Below are positions 19,201-26,170 of a stretch of 64,000 nt of DNA, one piece after another (positions within the stretch are counted from its first letter, which is position 1; each line of letters begins with the position of its first letter). This DNA comes from Micromonospora olivasterospora. GTDB taxonomy: Bacteria; Actinomycetota; Actinomycetes; Mycobacteriales; Micromonosporaceae. The notes under the pieces were generated by a model that was not told the origin of the DNA, ran no database searches, and saw only the letters and a list, made by a program, of their open reading frames with translations. The stretch lies in assembly GCF_007830265.1 (NCBI RefSeq), contig NZ_VLKE01000001.1, forward strand, positions 2,108,001 to 2,172,000, written 5' to 3'. Position numbers and translations under genes: made by a program.

Positions 19201-19852
19201 GGGCGTCCAGCAGCCCCAGCAGCTCGTACGCCTCGACCGGCTCGCGCTTGCCCTTGAGCCGCAGCGGGCGCAGCGCCCGCCAGGAGGCCACGTGCCGGGT
19301 GGCCGCTGAGGTGCGGGCGCCCGCGTAGACCGCGCCGACGGCGGCGGCGTCGGCGAGCCGCGCGGCGGTGTTCACCGTGTCGCCGATGACCGTGTACTCG
19401 ATCGCCGCCTGGATGCCCGCGATCACGTCCCCGGTGTTCAGCCCGACCCGCAGGCCCAGCGGCGCGCCGCCGCCGCGCTCGTCGTCGAGCACCCGGCGTA
19501 CCGCGCGCTGCATGGACAGCGCGGCCCGGACGGCTCGCTCGGCGTCGTCCTCGTGCGCGACCGGCGCGCCGAAGACCGCCATGATCCCGTCGCCGGTGAG
19601 CTTGTCGACGTGCCCGCCGAACGTCTTCACCGCACCGGCGAGGGCGGCGAGCACCCGGTCGGTGACCGCGCCGACCCGCTCCGGGTCGAGGTCCTCCGAC
19701 CAGGAGGTGAAGTCGGACAGGTCGCCGAAGAGCACGGTGACCACCCGCCGCTCGGCGGCGGGCAGGGTGGCGGCGGCCGGCAGGGCCGCGCCGCAGCTGT
19801 GGCAGAACCGGGCACCGGGCACGGCGACCGTGCCGCACACCGGGCAGGTCAC
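16232..19852 (-). CDS. Class III adenylate cyclase fused to an AAA/STAND ATPase and TPR-like region
   Basis: This 1206-residue regulator has four parts. Residues 1-25 form a zinc-ribbon (CPVCG...FCHSCG). Residues 35-210 are a class III nucleotide cyclase with metal Asp residues in LFGDLSDFTSW and KLTGDGIMAVFGAP, and EYTVIGDTVNTAARL. An ATPase domain follows, with Walker A TAEAGIGKSRFAAE and Walker B PLVIVVDDLHDAT. The C-terminal half is helical, TPR-like repeats rich in Ala/Arg/Leu. Such proteins may make cAMP under control of the sensor repeats. GTG 19852 overlaps the MBL gene stop (GTGA). A Crp regulator lies 6 kb away, a possible receptor for the product. Confidence 0.9.
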   Translation of the reverse strand: MTCPVCGTVAVPGARFCHSCGAALPAAATLPAAERRVVTVLFGDLSDFTSWSEDLDPERVGAVTDRVLAALAGAVKTFGGHVDKLTGDGIMAVFGAPVAHEDDAERAVRAALSMQRAVRRVLDDERGGGAPLGLRVGLNTGDVIAGIQAAIEYTVIGDTVNTAARLADAAAVGAVYAGARTSAATRHVASWRALRPLRLKGKREPVEAYELLGLLDAPGTRSGLGDEAPFVGRETEIGRVAGRLAEVIDRGEPRVLLMTAEAGIGKSRFAAEVERLAAGYDVGAGRYAAHSGARVLSVRCAAFGERRRLAPLADLVRAAVGLPNDPATALTRPAVEERLRRLNQRLARLRDDPAPVATDQLLALLGYAELAGGGPADQGEWAAAGQPADAEAVPNAVAGLLTAMAAEAPLVIVVDDLHDATAETIKALALTLNQLAGPVLVLLLGRPELVRTAGALTRLSEAEVHALPPLRGADAARLLTSYLAGGKLPQADADRLLATAQGNPFYLAELVTLLMERGALTVGPERGGPAGGNWRLAPGSLGSRLLSRDLAAVLAARIDALPPEARSVLRDAAVVGDTVPGGALAALREQRAGRDGRPAAVVAVELERAVEELLQRRMLHRTRSGYSFATPLMREAAYSGVSKAELAERHAALARWAAPGAPGEPAAPGGFTDAARDAFVAEHVERAAALADAVKLRPDAPARTVGPLGVAALGRAARRSLQAGEPAVAVEYAERAAELARGSVPAALRVLHARALLQVGRAADALAYAEKIAANAGDEAGTQASALLLAGQAHQTLGDQARATACWQEALQVATAGELPNLRASAMRRLGMADFVAGRLSQASSRLAASYQVSLTSEDRRGQAWSLQNLAWVTTTRGDFAGTDAVLGRAARLFAELKDPYGRAWLRGTTAFARLLAGRLREACRLARVFLPFGERVGEAWAVGTLRAVEAFATAELGELAEADRAARRAYRDFAEVSDDWGQGFALVVRGVVARGLGEPAHAADLLTDALSYAARTSHPLLAGMAGTLCGFVALDMGDHETAEQAARTVLTAVEPHNPQAPVQVGPRVLLATARLAAGDPATAVGLLAPVATGAANSPSMLVSRRQTMARYADALLAHGQREQALDWARRAVAAPAEDVRSQVIAASVLAEALAACGRPAEALASADEAVRLAYATEQRSERAAADALRARLAAMADPAEGAAAS

Positions 19853-20646
19853 GGCTGCTCCACCCCGAGGTACTCCAGCTGGGCCCGGACGGACCACTCG
19901 GCCGCCCACCAGAGCGAGCGGTCCACGTCCGCGTACACCTTGGCCACCACCTCGCCGGCGGTGGTCGCGCCCTCGGCGACGGCCTGCCGTACCTGGTCGA
20001 GGCGCGCCCGGCGGTGGGCCAGGTAGAACTCGGCGGCGACGCCGCAGTCGGTCAGCGCGGGGCCGTGCCCGGGCAGCGCCGGCACCCCCCGGTACGTCGA
20101 CAGCAGCTCCAGACTGGCCAGGTAGTCGCCGAGGTGCCCGTCGGGGTGGGCCACCACGGTGGTGCCCCGCCCCAGGATCGTGTCGCCGGTCAGCACCACC
20201 CGCTCGTCGCCGCACCCGACCAGGAAGCAGGCAGAGTCGGCGGTGTGCCCGGGAGCGGGGAGCACGGTGACGGCGAGGCCGCCCTCGTCGAGCGCGGCGC
20301 CCGGGCCGAGCGGCGCGCCGCCGTGGCAGTGCGCGGGGTCGACGGCCCGGACGGGCGCGCCGCCGAGCAGCTCACGCAGCCGGGGCGAGCCCTCCGTGTG
20401 GTCCGGGTGCCCGTGGGTGATCAGCACGGCGGCGACTGGGCCGTGCGCCGCGATCGCGGCCAGGTGGCCGTCGTGGGCGGGGCCCGGATCGACCACGACC
20501 GCCGGCTCGCCGGGCCCCGACCGCAGCACCCAGGTGTTGGTGCCGTCGAGCGTCATCGGCCCCGGGTTCGGCGCGCGCAGCAGCGAAACCCACCCCGGCA
20601 GCTGATCAGCCAGCGCCGCCACCGCCGCAGTGATGTGCCCGGTCAT
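19849..20646 (-). CDS. MBL-fold metallohydrolase (lactamase B2-like)
   Basis: A 265-residue metallo-beta-lactamase-fold hydrolase. The zinc motif is LITHGHPDHTEG, further ligands are in APGHTADSAC, TGDTILGRG and PGHGPA. A C-terminal helical domain (HRRARLDQVRQAV) matches the LACTB2/endoribonuclease-like subgroup. It is the counterpart of Rv3677c, which sits between crp and the RidA gene in mycobacteria. It is translationally coupled to the downstream cyclase. The reaction is not known for this subgroup in actinobacteria; RNA or thioester hydrolysis are options. Confidence 0.87.
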   Translation of the reverse strand: MTGHITAAVAALADQLPGWVSLLRAPNPGPMTLDGTNTWVLRSGPGEPAVVVDPGPAHDGHLAAIAAHGPVAAVLITHGHPDHTEGSPRLRELLGGAPVRAVDPAHCHGGAPLGPGAALDEGGLAVTVLPAPGHTADSACFLVGCGDERVVLTGDTILGRGTTVVAHPDGHLGDYLASLELLSTYRGVPALPGHGPALTDCGVAAEFYLAHRRARLDQVRQAVAEGATTAGEVVAKVYADVDRSLWWAAEWSVRAQLEYLGVEQP

Positions 20647-20676
20647 GCCAGCGATCGTACGACCCCGACCGCCACT

Positions 20677-20756
20677 CCCCGCGATCTTGCAGTTGCGGCC
20701 CCGGATATGTGCCCGTTCACGGCTTTCGCCCGGGCCGAAACCGCAAGATCGCGGGG
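20677..20756. repeat. Dispersed inverted-repeat element, copy A
   Basis: A perfect 14-base inverted repeat (CCCCGCGATCTTGC at 20677-20690; complement at 20743-20756) encloses 52 bases containing GGCCCCGGATATG and GGGCCGAAA. A second element with the same outer arm and the same internal words lies at 40652-40727. Both are in intergenic gaps. Folding would give an 80-nt hairpin that could act as terminator, mRNA stabiliser or a REP-like element. Confidence 0.8.
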
Positions 20757-20766
20757 GCGGGACGGG

Positions 20767-21237
20767 TCAGGCGACCTCGACGATCAGCTCGACCTCCACC
20801 GGGGCGTCGAGGGGGAGCTCCGTGACGCCGACCGCGGAGCGGGCGTGCCGGCCGGCCTCGCCGAAGACGGCCCCGAACAGGTCGGACGCGCCGTTGATCA
20901 CGGCCGGCTGGCCGGTGAACCCTGGCGCGCTGGCGACGAAGCCGGTCACCTTGACGATCTTGACGACGCTCTCCAGGCCGACCAGCGCGTCGACGGCGGC
21001 GAGGGCGTTCAGCGCGCACCGGGCGGCCAGGTCCTTGGCCTGCTCGGCGGAGACCCCGGCGCCCACCTTGCCGGTGGCCAGCAGTTTGCCCTGCGCCATG
21101 GGCAGCTGGCCGGAGACGTAGACGTGCTGCCCGGACTGGACGGCCGGCACGTAGCTGGCCACCGGGGGCACCACCTCGGGCAGCTCGAGCCCGAGCTCGG
21201 CGAGCTTGGCGTGCGGTCCGTTGCTCATACCGCTCAC
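20767..21237 (-). CDS. RidA/YjgF-family protein (enamine/imine deaminase type)
   Basis: A 156-residue RidA-fold protein. The C-terminal signature HARSAVGVTELPLDAPVEVE contains the Arg and Glu that correspond to the catalytic pair of RidA, which hydrolyses reactive enamines formed by PLP enzymes; the strand HVYVSGQLPM matches the family start. It is the counterpart of Rv3678c. ATG 21237 overlaps the upstream DUF4177 gene stop (21234-21236); a second ATG at 21228 is possible. It is longer than classical RidA (about 130) and belongs to the actinobacterial branch. Confidence 0.88.
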   Translation of the reverse strand: MSGMSNGPHAKLAELGLELPEVVPPVASYVPAVQSGQHVYVSGQLPMAQGKLLATGKVGAGVSAEQAKDLAARCALNALAAVDALVGLESVVKIVKVTGFVASAPGFTGQPAVINGASDLFGAVFGEAGRHARSAVGVTELPLDAPVEVELIVEVA

Positions 21238-21389
21238 GCCTTCGGCCGCTTGAGGTACGCGACGAGCTGCTCCGGGTTGGGGCCGGGGACCACGGAGACG
21301 AGTTCCCAGCCGTCCTCACCCCAGTTGTCGAGGATCTGCTTGGTCGCGTGGACCAGCAGCGGGACGGTGGCGTATTCCCACTTCTGCAT
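21234..21389 (-). CDS. Small DUF4177-like protein
   Basis: A 51-residue protein starting MQKWEYATVPLLVHATKQ, with the WGEDGWELVSVVPGP core that defines DUF4177. The function of the domain is unknown. ATG 21389 is chosen because homologous small proteins start with MxKWEY and because AGGGAGC lies upstream; longer versions add Arg-rich noise. It is translationally coupled to ridA downstream, as in mycobacteria, where a small protein gene precedes the RidA homologue. Confidence 0.8.
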   Translation of the reverse strand: MQKWEYATVPLLVHATKQILDNWGEDGWELVSVVPGPNPEQLVAYLKRPKA

Positions 21390-21470
21390 CGGTGCAGGGC
21401 TCCCTAGGAGGCGACGAGTTACCGCGCACAGCCTACGATCCGGCACCCGCCGCCCGACGCGGCACGCCGC

Positions 21471-21926
21471 TCACCGGCCGCTCGGCGGCTCCCCGCAGGC
21501 TCCCTCGTGGTCGTACGGCTGGGGGCAGCGGGAGCGGTCCGGCAACAGCAGGTCGCAGAAGACCCGGTGCCGGTTGTTCTGGTCGTCGGCGGTCGAGACG
21601 GTGGTCTCCCCGGCGTCCAGCTCGCGCAGGAAGCCCAGCGAGACCGCGACCGTGCCGGCCAGCGCGGTGGCCGCCGCCAGGTCCGCGACCCGGACCGGCA
21701 GGTGGATGACGTACCCGGGCCCCTCGTCGTCCCGGGGCCGCTCGGCCGGCCGGCCGAGCACGCGCAGCGGCTCGCCGGGGTCGGCGAACCGCCGGTACGG
21801 CCGCTCGTTGACCGGGTACGGCCGCTCGGCGGCCGGCCCCTCCCCGGCGGCCGCGGCGGGCCCGCCGCGGCGGGCGTCGCCGAGGGGCGGGATCTGGGCT
21901 CGGGAGATGTTGTCCGTGTCGCGCAT
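21471..21926 (-). CDS. Hypothetical protein with C-terminal Cys-rich tail
   Basis: A 151-residue soluble protein. The N-terminal third is Pro/Arg/Ala-rich and probably disordered. The middle (YVIHLPVRVADLAAATALAG) is a plausible alpha/beta domain, and the end contains HRVFCDLLLPDRSRCPQPYDHEG, with two cysteines and a His that might bind metal. I recognise no family. Codon bias is normal, with GC at third positions. It starts at ATG 21926, preceded by CCGGAGGTAGT, a good ribosome binding site. Confidence 0.65.
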   Translation of the reverse strand: MRDTDNISRAQIPPLGDARRGGPAAAAGEGPAAERPYPVNERPYRRFADPGEPLRVLGRPAERPRDDEGPGYVIHLPVRVADLAAATALAGTVAVSLGFLRELDAGETTVSTADDQNNRHRVFCDLLLPDRSRCPQPYDHEGACGEPPSGR

Positions 21927-22282
21927 GCACTACCTCCGGGCCTCTCGCCTGATCGGGGTCGTCATCCGGCTCGGACGACCCGTCCGATTCGGCCCCGCAC
22001 ACCGGCCACGAACGTAGGACCCGATCCGGACCGGATCAAACAGGCCACGCACGAAGGGTCACTGTAAGTCACATATGCGACACATCTCCGGTCGGGCAGC
22101 CGACCGCGCCGGACGCGCTCCCATGGTCACCGCCCGGCACGGCCGCCCCGGGGACCCACCCTGGCAGCGGTTCACCGCTACCCTTCCGGTCGAGGAAGGC
22201 GCGTACCATCCGCCCGCCTTCGCCCGACCAGCCCGTCGCGTCCGATGCGGACGTCGACGCGCCGCACCCCCGGGGGACCGAC
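21927..22282. promoter_or_regulatory. Divergent intergenic region (no gene)
   Basis: About 356 bases between a minus-strand hypothetical gene and the plus-strand Pro-rich membrane protein. Both genes must have promoters here, but no clear -35/-10 pair can be named. Weakly AT-richer bases lie at 22040-22080 (GTAAGTCACATATGCG). No RNA gene or repeat is seen. Confidence 0.4.
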
Positions 22283-23179
22283 ATGACCCAACCACCCAAC
22301 GGCGGCACCACCGGATCGCCCGGCGACCCGCCCACCGGCGACCGCGCCCCGGGACCGCTCGGCGGCCCGGTTCCCCCGGCCCGCCCGGCGCTCCCGCCGG
22401 CGGCCCGGTCAGCCCCGGACCGGCGGCCCGGGCACCGGCGGCAACCCGCTCGGCCCCGGGCCGCACGGCGCCCCCGGCCCGATCGCCACGCCGCCGCCCG
22501 TGGGGCCGTTCGCCGCGCCGCAGCCGGGCGTGCCGTACCCGGGCGTCCCCCAGCCCGGTTACCCACAGGCGGGCCTTCCGCAGCCCGGTCATCCCCAGGC
22601 GGGCGCCCCTCAACCCGGCTACCCACACGCGGGCGCCCCCCAGCCCGGTCATCCCCAGGCGGGCCCTCCGCAGCCCGGCGCTCCCGGAGCCGCGCCCCGC
22701 CGGGATACCCGCCGTACCCGGCGCCGGCCCAGCCCAGGAAGAAGCGCGGCGTGCTGATCGCCTCGATCGTGCTCGCCGTGGCCGTCCTGCTGTGCGGCGG
22801 TGGTGGCCTGGCCGCGTTCCTGACCCTGCGCAACGTCGAGAGCGGCGAGGGCGCGAAGGAGCCGACGGCCGCGGTGGAGAACTTCCTCACCGCCGTCTAC
22901 CAGCAGCGGGACGCGAAGAAGGCCGCGAGCCAGGTCTGCTCCGCCGCGCGGGACGACAAGGAGATCGCCGCGAAGGTGGCCGAGGTCAAGCGGTACGCCG
23001 AGGAGTACGAGAACCCCCGGTTCCGGTGGACCAGCCCGAAGCTGGAGAACCAGACCGGCGAGCGGGCCACCGTCACCACCAAGGTGACCATGACCACCTC
23101 GGACGAGAAGCTGACCGAGCAGGACCTGCGCTTCACGGTCGTGCAGACGACCGGCTGGTGGGTCTGCGAGGTCGCCTGA
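22283..23179 (+). CDS. Pro/Gly-rich single-pass membrane protein with extracellular DUF4878-like domain, frameshifted
   Basis: The C-terminal half is sound: a basic stop-transfer QPRKKRG, a transmembrane helix [20 protein letters not shown], then about 120 residues that resemble the DUF4878 lumazine-binding-like fold and end [10 protein letters not shown]. The N-terminal cytoplasmic part should be Pro/Gly-rich. Its natural composition (GPPGAPAGG, then [15 protein letters not shown]) appears in two other frames, so three one-base losses in C/G runs (near 22365, 22425 and 22695) are needed to restore about 299 residues. All three are the same sign and together preserve the start and end frame. 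The ATG at 22283 follows a GGGGGACCGAC region. Function unknown. Confidence 0.7.
   Translation: MTQPPNGGTTGSPGDPPTGDRAPGPLGGPVPPARPALPPAARSAPDRRPGHRRQPARPRAARRPRPDRHAAARGAVRRAAAGRAVPGRPPARLPTGGPSAARSSPGGRPSTRLPTRGRPPARSSPGGPSAARRSRSRAPPGYPPYPAPAQPRKKRGVLIASIVLAVAVLLCGGGGLAAFLTLRNVESGEGAKEPTAAVENFLTAVYQQRDAKKAASQVCSAARDDKEIAAKVAEVKRYAEEYENPRFRWTSPKLENQTGERATVTTKVTMTTSDEKLTEQDLRFTVVQTTGWWVCEVA
22551..22685. repeat. 30-bp tandem repeat encoding a Pro-Gln-Gly-rich linker
   Basis: Four 30-bp units and a partial fifth encode variants of [10 protein letters not shown] in one frame. This shows which frame is genuinely translated in the N-terminal part of the surrounding membrane protein gene. Confidence 0.85.
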
Positions 23180-23260
23180 CGCGGGTGGGGCCGCCGCGCC
23201 CGGCGTGACCGGCCGTGGCGGTCGCCGTCACCGGTGCGGCCGGGTGGATAGGCTCGACGG

Positions 23261-24238
23261 GTGCGAGCAGCTGAGCGGCCGGCCGACCCGGCCGGTACGG
23301 AGTGGGCCGCCCGGCTCCACGTGGTGACCGGCAAGGGCGGCACGGGCAAGACCAGCGTGGCGGCGGCGCTGGCGCTGGCGCTGGCCGCCGGCGGCCGGCG
23401 CACCCTGCTGGTCGAGGTCGAGGGGCGGCAGGGCATCGCCCAACTCTTCGGCACCGATCCACTGCCGTACGAGGAGCGGCACCTCACCGACGCCCCCGGC
23501 GGCGGCGAGGTGCGGGCCCTGGCGGTGGACGCCGAGGAGGCCCTGCTGGAGTACCTCGACATGTTCTACAAGCTCGGCGCGGCGGGCCGGGCGCTGCGCA
23601 AGTTCGGCGCGATCGACTTCGCCACCACCATCGCCCCCGGCCTGCGGGACGTGCTGCTCACCGGCAAGGTCAAGGAGGCCACCACCCGCACGACCGGCCA
23701 GCGCCGGGTGTACGACGCCGTGGTCCTCGACGCGCCGCCGACCGGCCGGATCGGTCGGTTCCTCAACGTGACCGCGGAGACGGCACGGCTGGCCAAGATC
23801 GGCCCGATCAAGACGCAGAGCGAGGGTGTCGCCGCGCTGCTGCGCTCCCCGATGACCGCCGTGCACGTGGTGACGCTGCTGGAGGAGATGCCCGTCCAGG
23901 AGACGGTGGACGCGATCGCCGAGCTGACCCGGTTCGGCTTCCCGGTGGGACAGCTGATCGTCAACGCGGCCCGGCCGCCGCTGCCGGCGGGACGGGCGGT
24001 CGGCACGGCCGAGCTGCGGCGCGGGCTCCTCGCGGCCGGCCTGCCGGCGGACCGGGCGACCGTCGCCGGGCTCGCCGAGGAGGCGCGTGACCAGCTCATC
24101 CGCCGGGAGCTGGAGGACTCGCTCCGGGCCGACCTGGTGGAGCTGGGGCTGCCGCTGACCGAGCTGCCCCTGCTGCCCGACGGGGTGGACCGGGCCGGCC
24201 TGGAGACGCTGGCGCGGGTACTCGTCCGGGCGGATTGA
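23261..24238 (+). CDS. GET3/ArsA-like ATPase, first of a pair
   Basis: A 325-residue P-loop ATPase with deviant Walker A VTGKGGTGKTSVAAALAL and the switch region VVLDAPPTGRIGRFL. It corresponds to Rv3679, one of two adjacent anion-transporting-ATPase-like proteins next to whiB4 in mycobacteria. The first Lys of the deviant P-loop is present (GKGGTGKT). The ligand and role are not established; a heterodimer with the next protein is likely because the genes are adjacent, related and overlap at the stop/start region. Start is GTG 23261. Confidence 0.88.
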   Translation: MRAAERPADPAGTEWAARLHVVTGKGGTGKTSVAAALALALAAGGRRTLLVEVEGRQGIAQLFGTDPLPYEERHLTDAPGGGEVRALAVDAEEALLEYLDMFYKLGAAGRALRKFGAIDFATTIAPGLRDVLLTGKVKEATTRTTGQRRVYDAVVLDAPPTGRIGRFLNVTAETARLAKIGPIKTQSEGVAALLRSPMTAVHVVTLLEEMPVQETVDAIAELTRFGFPVGQLIVNAARPPLPAGRAVGTAELRRGLLAAGLPADRATVAGLAEEARDQLIRRELEDSLRADLVELGLPLTELPLLPDGVDRAGLETLARVLVRAD

Positions 24239-24294
24239 CTCACACTGGCGCCGGCACGGCGCAGCGAGCCCCGAGAGCCCGATACGCTCGATTG

Positions 24295-25443
24295 GTGCCT
24301 TCCGAAGACGCGGCGCCCCAGCTGGACGTCGACCAGATCCTCGCCGACCCCGGCGTGCGGATCGTGGTGTGCTGCGGGGCGGGCGGAGTGGGCAAGACGA
24401 CCACCGCCGCGGCGCTGGCGCTGCGGGCCGCCGAGCGGCACGGCCGCCGTACGGTGGTGCTCACGATCGACCCGGCCCGCCGGCTGGCCCAGTCGCTCGG
24501 CCTCACCGAGCTGGACAACACCCCCCGGCAGGTCAAGGGCATCGACGCCGAGGCCAGCGGCGGCGAGTTGCACGCCATGATGCTCGACATGAAGCGCACC
24601 TTCGACGACGTGGTGCTCCAGCACACCGACCCGGCGAAGGCCGCCGAGATCTTCGCCAACCCCTTCTACCAGGCCATGAGCTCGACCTTCGCCGGCACGC
24701 AGGAGTACATGGCGATGGAGAAGCTCGGGCAGTTGCACGCGCGGGGCGAGTGGGACCTGATCGTGGTGGACACCCCGCCGTCCCGCTCGGCGCTGGACTT
24801 CCTCGACGCGCCGGCCCGGCTCTCGCGGTTCCTCGACGGGCGGATGCTGCGGCTGCTGCTGGCCCCGGCGCGCAGCGGGGGCCGGAGCATGTTCAGCCTC
24901 GTCACCGCCAGCTTCGGCATGTTCTCGCGGGTCGTCCAGAAGGTGCTGGGCGCACAGCTGCTCACCGACCTGTCCGGCTTCGTGGCCGCGCTGGATTCGA
25001 TGTTCGGCGGCTTCCGGCAGCGCGCCGAGCAGACGTACCGCATCCTCCAGGCGCGGGAGACGGCGTTCCTGCTGGTCGCGGCGCCGGAGCCGGACGCGGT
25101 CCGGGAGGCGGCCTACTTCGCGGGCCGGCTCCGGGAGGAGCGGATGCCGCTGGCCGGCCTGGTGCTCAACCGGGTGCACCGGCCGACGGTGGGGTCGCTG
25201 GACGCGGCGGAGAGCCTGGCCGCCGCGCAGCGGCTGGCCGACCTCGGCGGGCACGAGGGGACGGTCGACGTGCTGCGGGCCCACGCCGCGCTGGCGCAGC
25301 AGGCGGTACGCGAGCGGCGGGTGGCGGCCCGGTTCACCGAGGCGTTCCCGCAGGTGCCGTCGGTGTCGGTGACGGCGCAGCCCGCCGACGTGCACGACGT
25401 CGACGGGCTGCGGACGATCGGCGCGGCGATCAGCCGGTCGTGA
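24295..25443 (+). CDS. GET3/ArsA-like ATPase, second of a pair
   Basis: A 382-residue paralogue of the preceding ATPase and counterpart of Rv3680. Deviant Walker A reads VVCCGAGGVGKTTTAAALAL, where Ala replaces the signature Lys, and the switch 2 region is LIVVDTPPSRSALDFL. The C-terminal half has helices and a Met/Phe-rich segment (MFSLVTASFGMFSRV) that could bind hydrophobic clients. I chose GTG 24295 (VPSEDAAPQ); a longer start at TTG 24235 would overlap the upstream stop (TTGA) and add 20 residues with little family support. Confidence 0.87.
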   Translation: MPSEDAAPQLDVDQILADPGVRIVVCCGAGGVGKTTTAAALALRAAERHGRRTVVLTIDPARRLAQSLGLTELDNTPRQVKGIDAEASGGELHAMMLDMKRTFDDVVLQHTDPAKAAEIFANPFYQAMSSTFAGTQEYMAMEKLGQLHARGEWDLIVVDTPPSRSALDFLDAPARLSRFLDGRMLRLLLAPARSGGRSMFSLVTASFGMFSRVVQKVLGAQLLTDLSGFVAALDSMFGGFRQRAEQTYRILQARETAFLLVAAPEPDAVREAAYFAGRLREERMPLAGLVLNRVHRPTVGSLDAAESLAAAQRLADLGGHEGTVDVLRAHAALAQQAVRERRVAARFTEAFPQVPSVSVTAQPADVHDVDGLRTIGAAISRS

Positions 25444-25449
25444 CCGGCG

Positions 25450-25770
25450 TCAGCCGGTCGTGACCAGGACCTTGTCCTTGCCGGGCTTGTTGTCCTTGGC
25501 GTTCTTCTTCATGGCCGCCTCGAACATCTTCCGCCAGCTGGCGACCTGGGGGTGACGGCGCAGCAGGGCCCGGCGCTCCCGCTCGGTCATGCCGCCCCAC
25601 ACCCCGAACTCGATCCGGTTGTCGAGCGCGTCGGCCAGGCACTCGTACCGAACTGGGCAGCTCCGGCAGATCCGCTTCGCCACATTCTGTTCAGCGCCTT
25701 GTACGAACAGCGCGTCCGGGTCTCCGTTCTGACACGCCGCCAGCGACGGCCAGTCAGTGATCATGCCCAT
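25450..25770 (-). CDS. whiB4: WhiB-family iron-sulphur regulator (WhiB4-like)
   Basis: A 106-residue WhiB protein with the four cluster cysteines: AACQNG, then ICRSCPVRYEC (C-X2-C-X5-C). The turn FGVWGGMTERERR follows, then a basic DNA-binding tail rich in Lys (KKNAKDNKPGKDK). WhiB proteins bind a [4Fe-4S] cluster and regulate redox and cell-wall genes. Position beside the two ATPases and divergent from ponA2 matches WhiB4 (Rv3681c). ATG 25770 has AGGGGGG upstream; ATG 25764 is an alternative. Confidence 0.94.
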   Translation of the reverse strand: MGMITDWPSLAACQNGDPDALFVQGAEQNVAKRICRSCPVRYECLADALDNRIEFGVWGGMTERERRALLRRHPQVASWRKMFEAAMKKNAKDNKPGKDKVLVTTG

Positions 25771-26170
25771 GTGTACACGTCCCCCCTTGCAGTACCTACC
25801 GACTTCGCGCGACCAGCCGTCGATTCCCCCCGGTCGTCCGCCCGGCCTCCCCAGGGCGGCACGGACGACCCGCGGCTCAGTCGCCGCCATCATCATGCTC
25901 TGTAGTCGGCTGATTACGCAACGTTGTCGGCGAAATCCATCATTACGGACACTCCCGGCTTCCCGGGCCCTCGGCCCCCGTCTACCCGGCCGGAGTACGT
26001 GAAAACGCTGCGCGTCTCCACCGATCGGTGGAGACTCGGCGCCAGGTTCACGCAACCACGCACCGGGGTTCGTGCGTTTAGCACAACGAGGTCGGCGCGC
26101 GCAGGAAATGGGGAAAGTACGCCGCAGCGCCCCTCCTGACCTGTTCGCGTACCCTGTCGAGGTGACCTGG
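25771..26170. promoter_or_regulatory. whiB4-ponA2 divergent promoter region
   Basis: Four hundred bases between two divergent genes. It contains the perfect 22-base palindrome at 26014-26035 and an AT-richer stretch near 25895-25925. Promoters for both genes must lie here. No other gene is evident. Confidence 0.55.
26014..26035. promoter_or_regulatory. Perfect 22-bp palindrome, candidate operator upstream of ponA2
   Basis: Each half reads GTCTCCACCGA from the outside in, and the two halves are exact reverse complements with no spacer. A dyad this long without a loop is better suited to a dimeric regulator than to a hairpin. It lies 136 bp upstream of the chosen ponA2 start and 244 bp upstream of whiB4. 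The binding protein is unknown. Confidence 0.6.

Noticed and set aside
22040..22080. Crp-like operator upstream of the Pro-rich membrane protein
   Set aside because: Only one half-site (GTCACA) is visible; the second half does not match.
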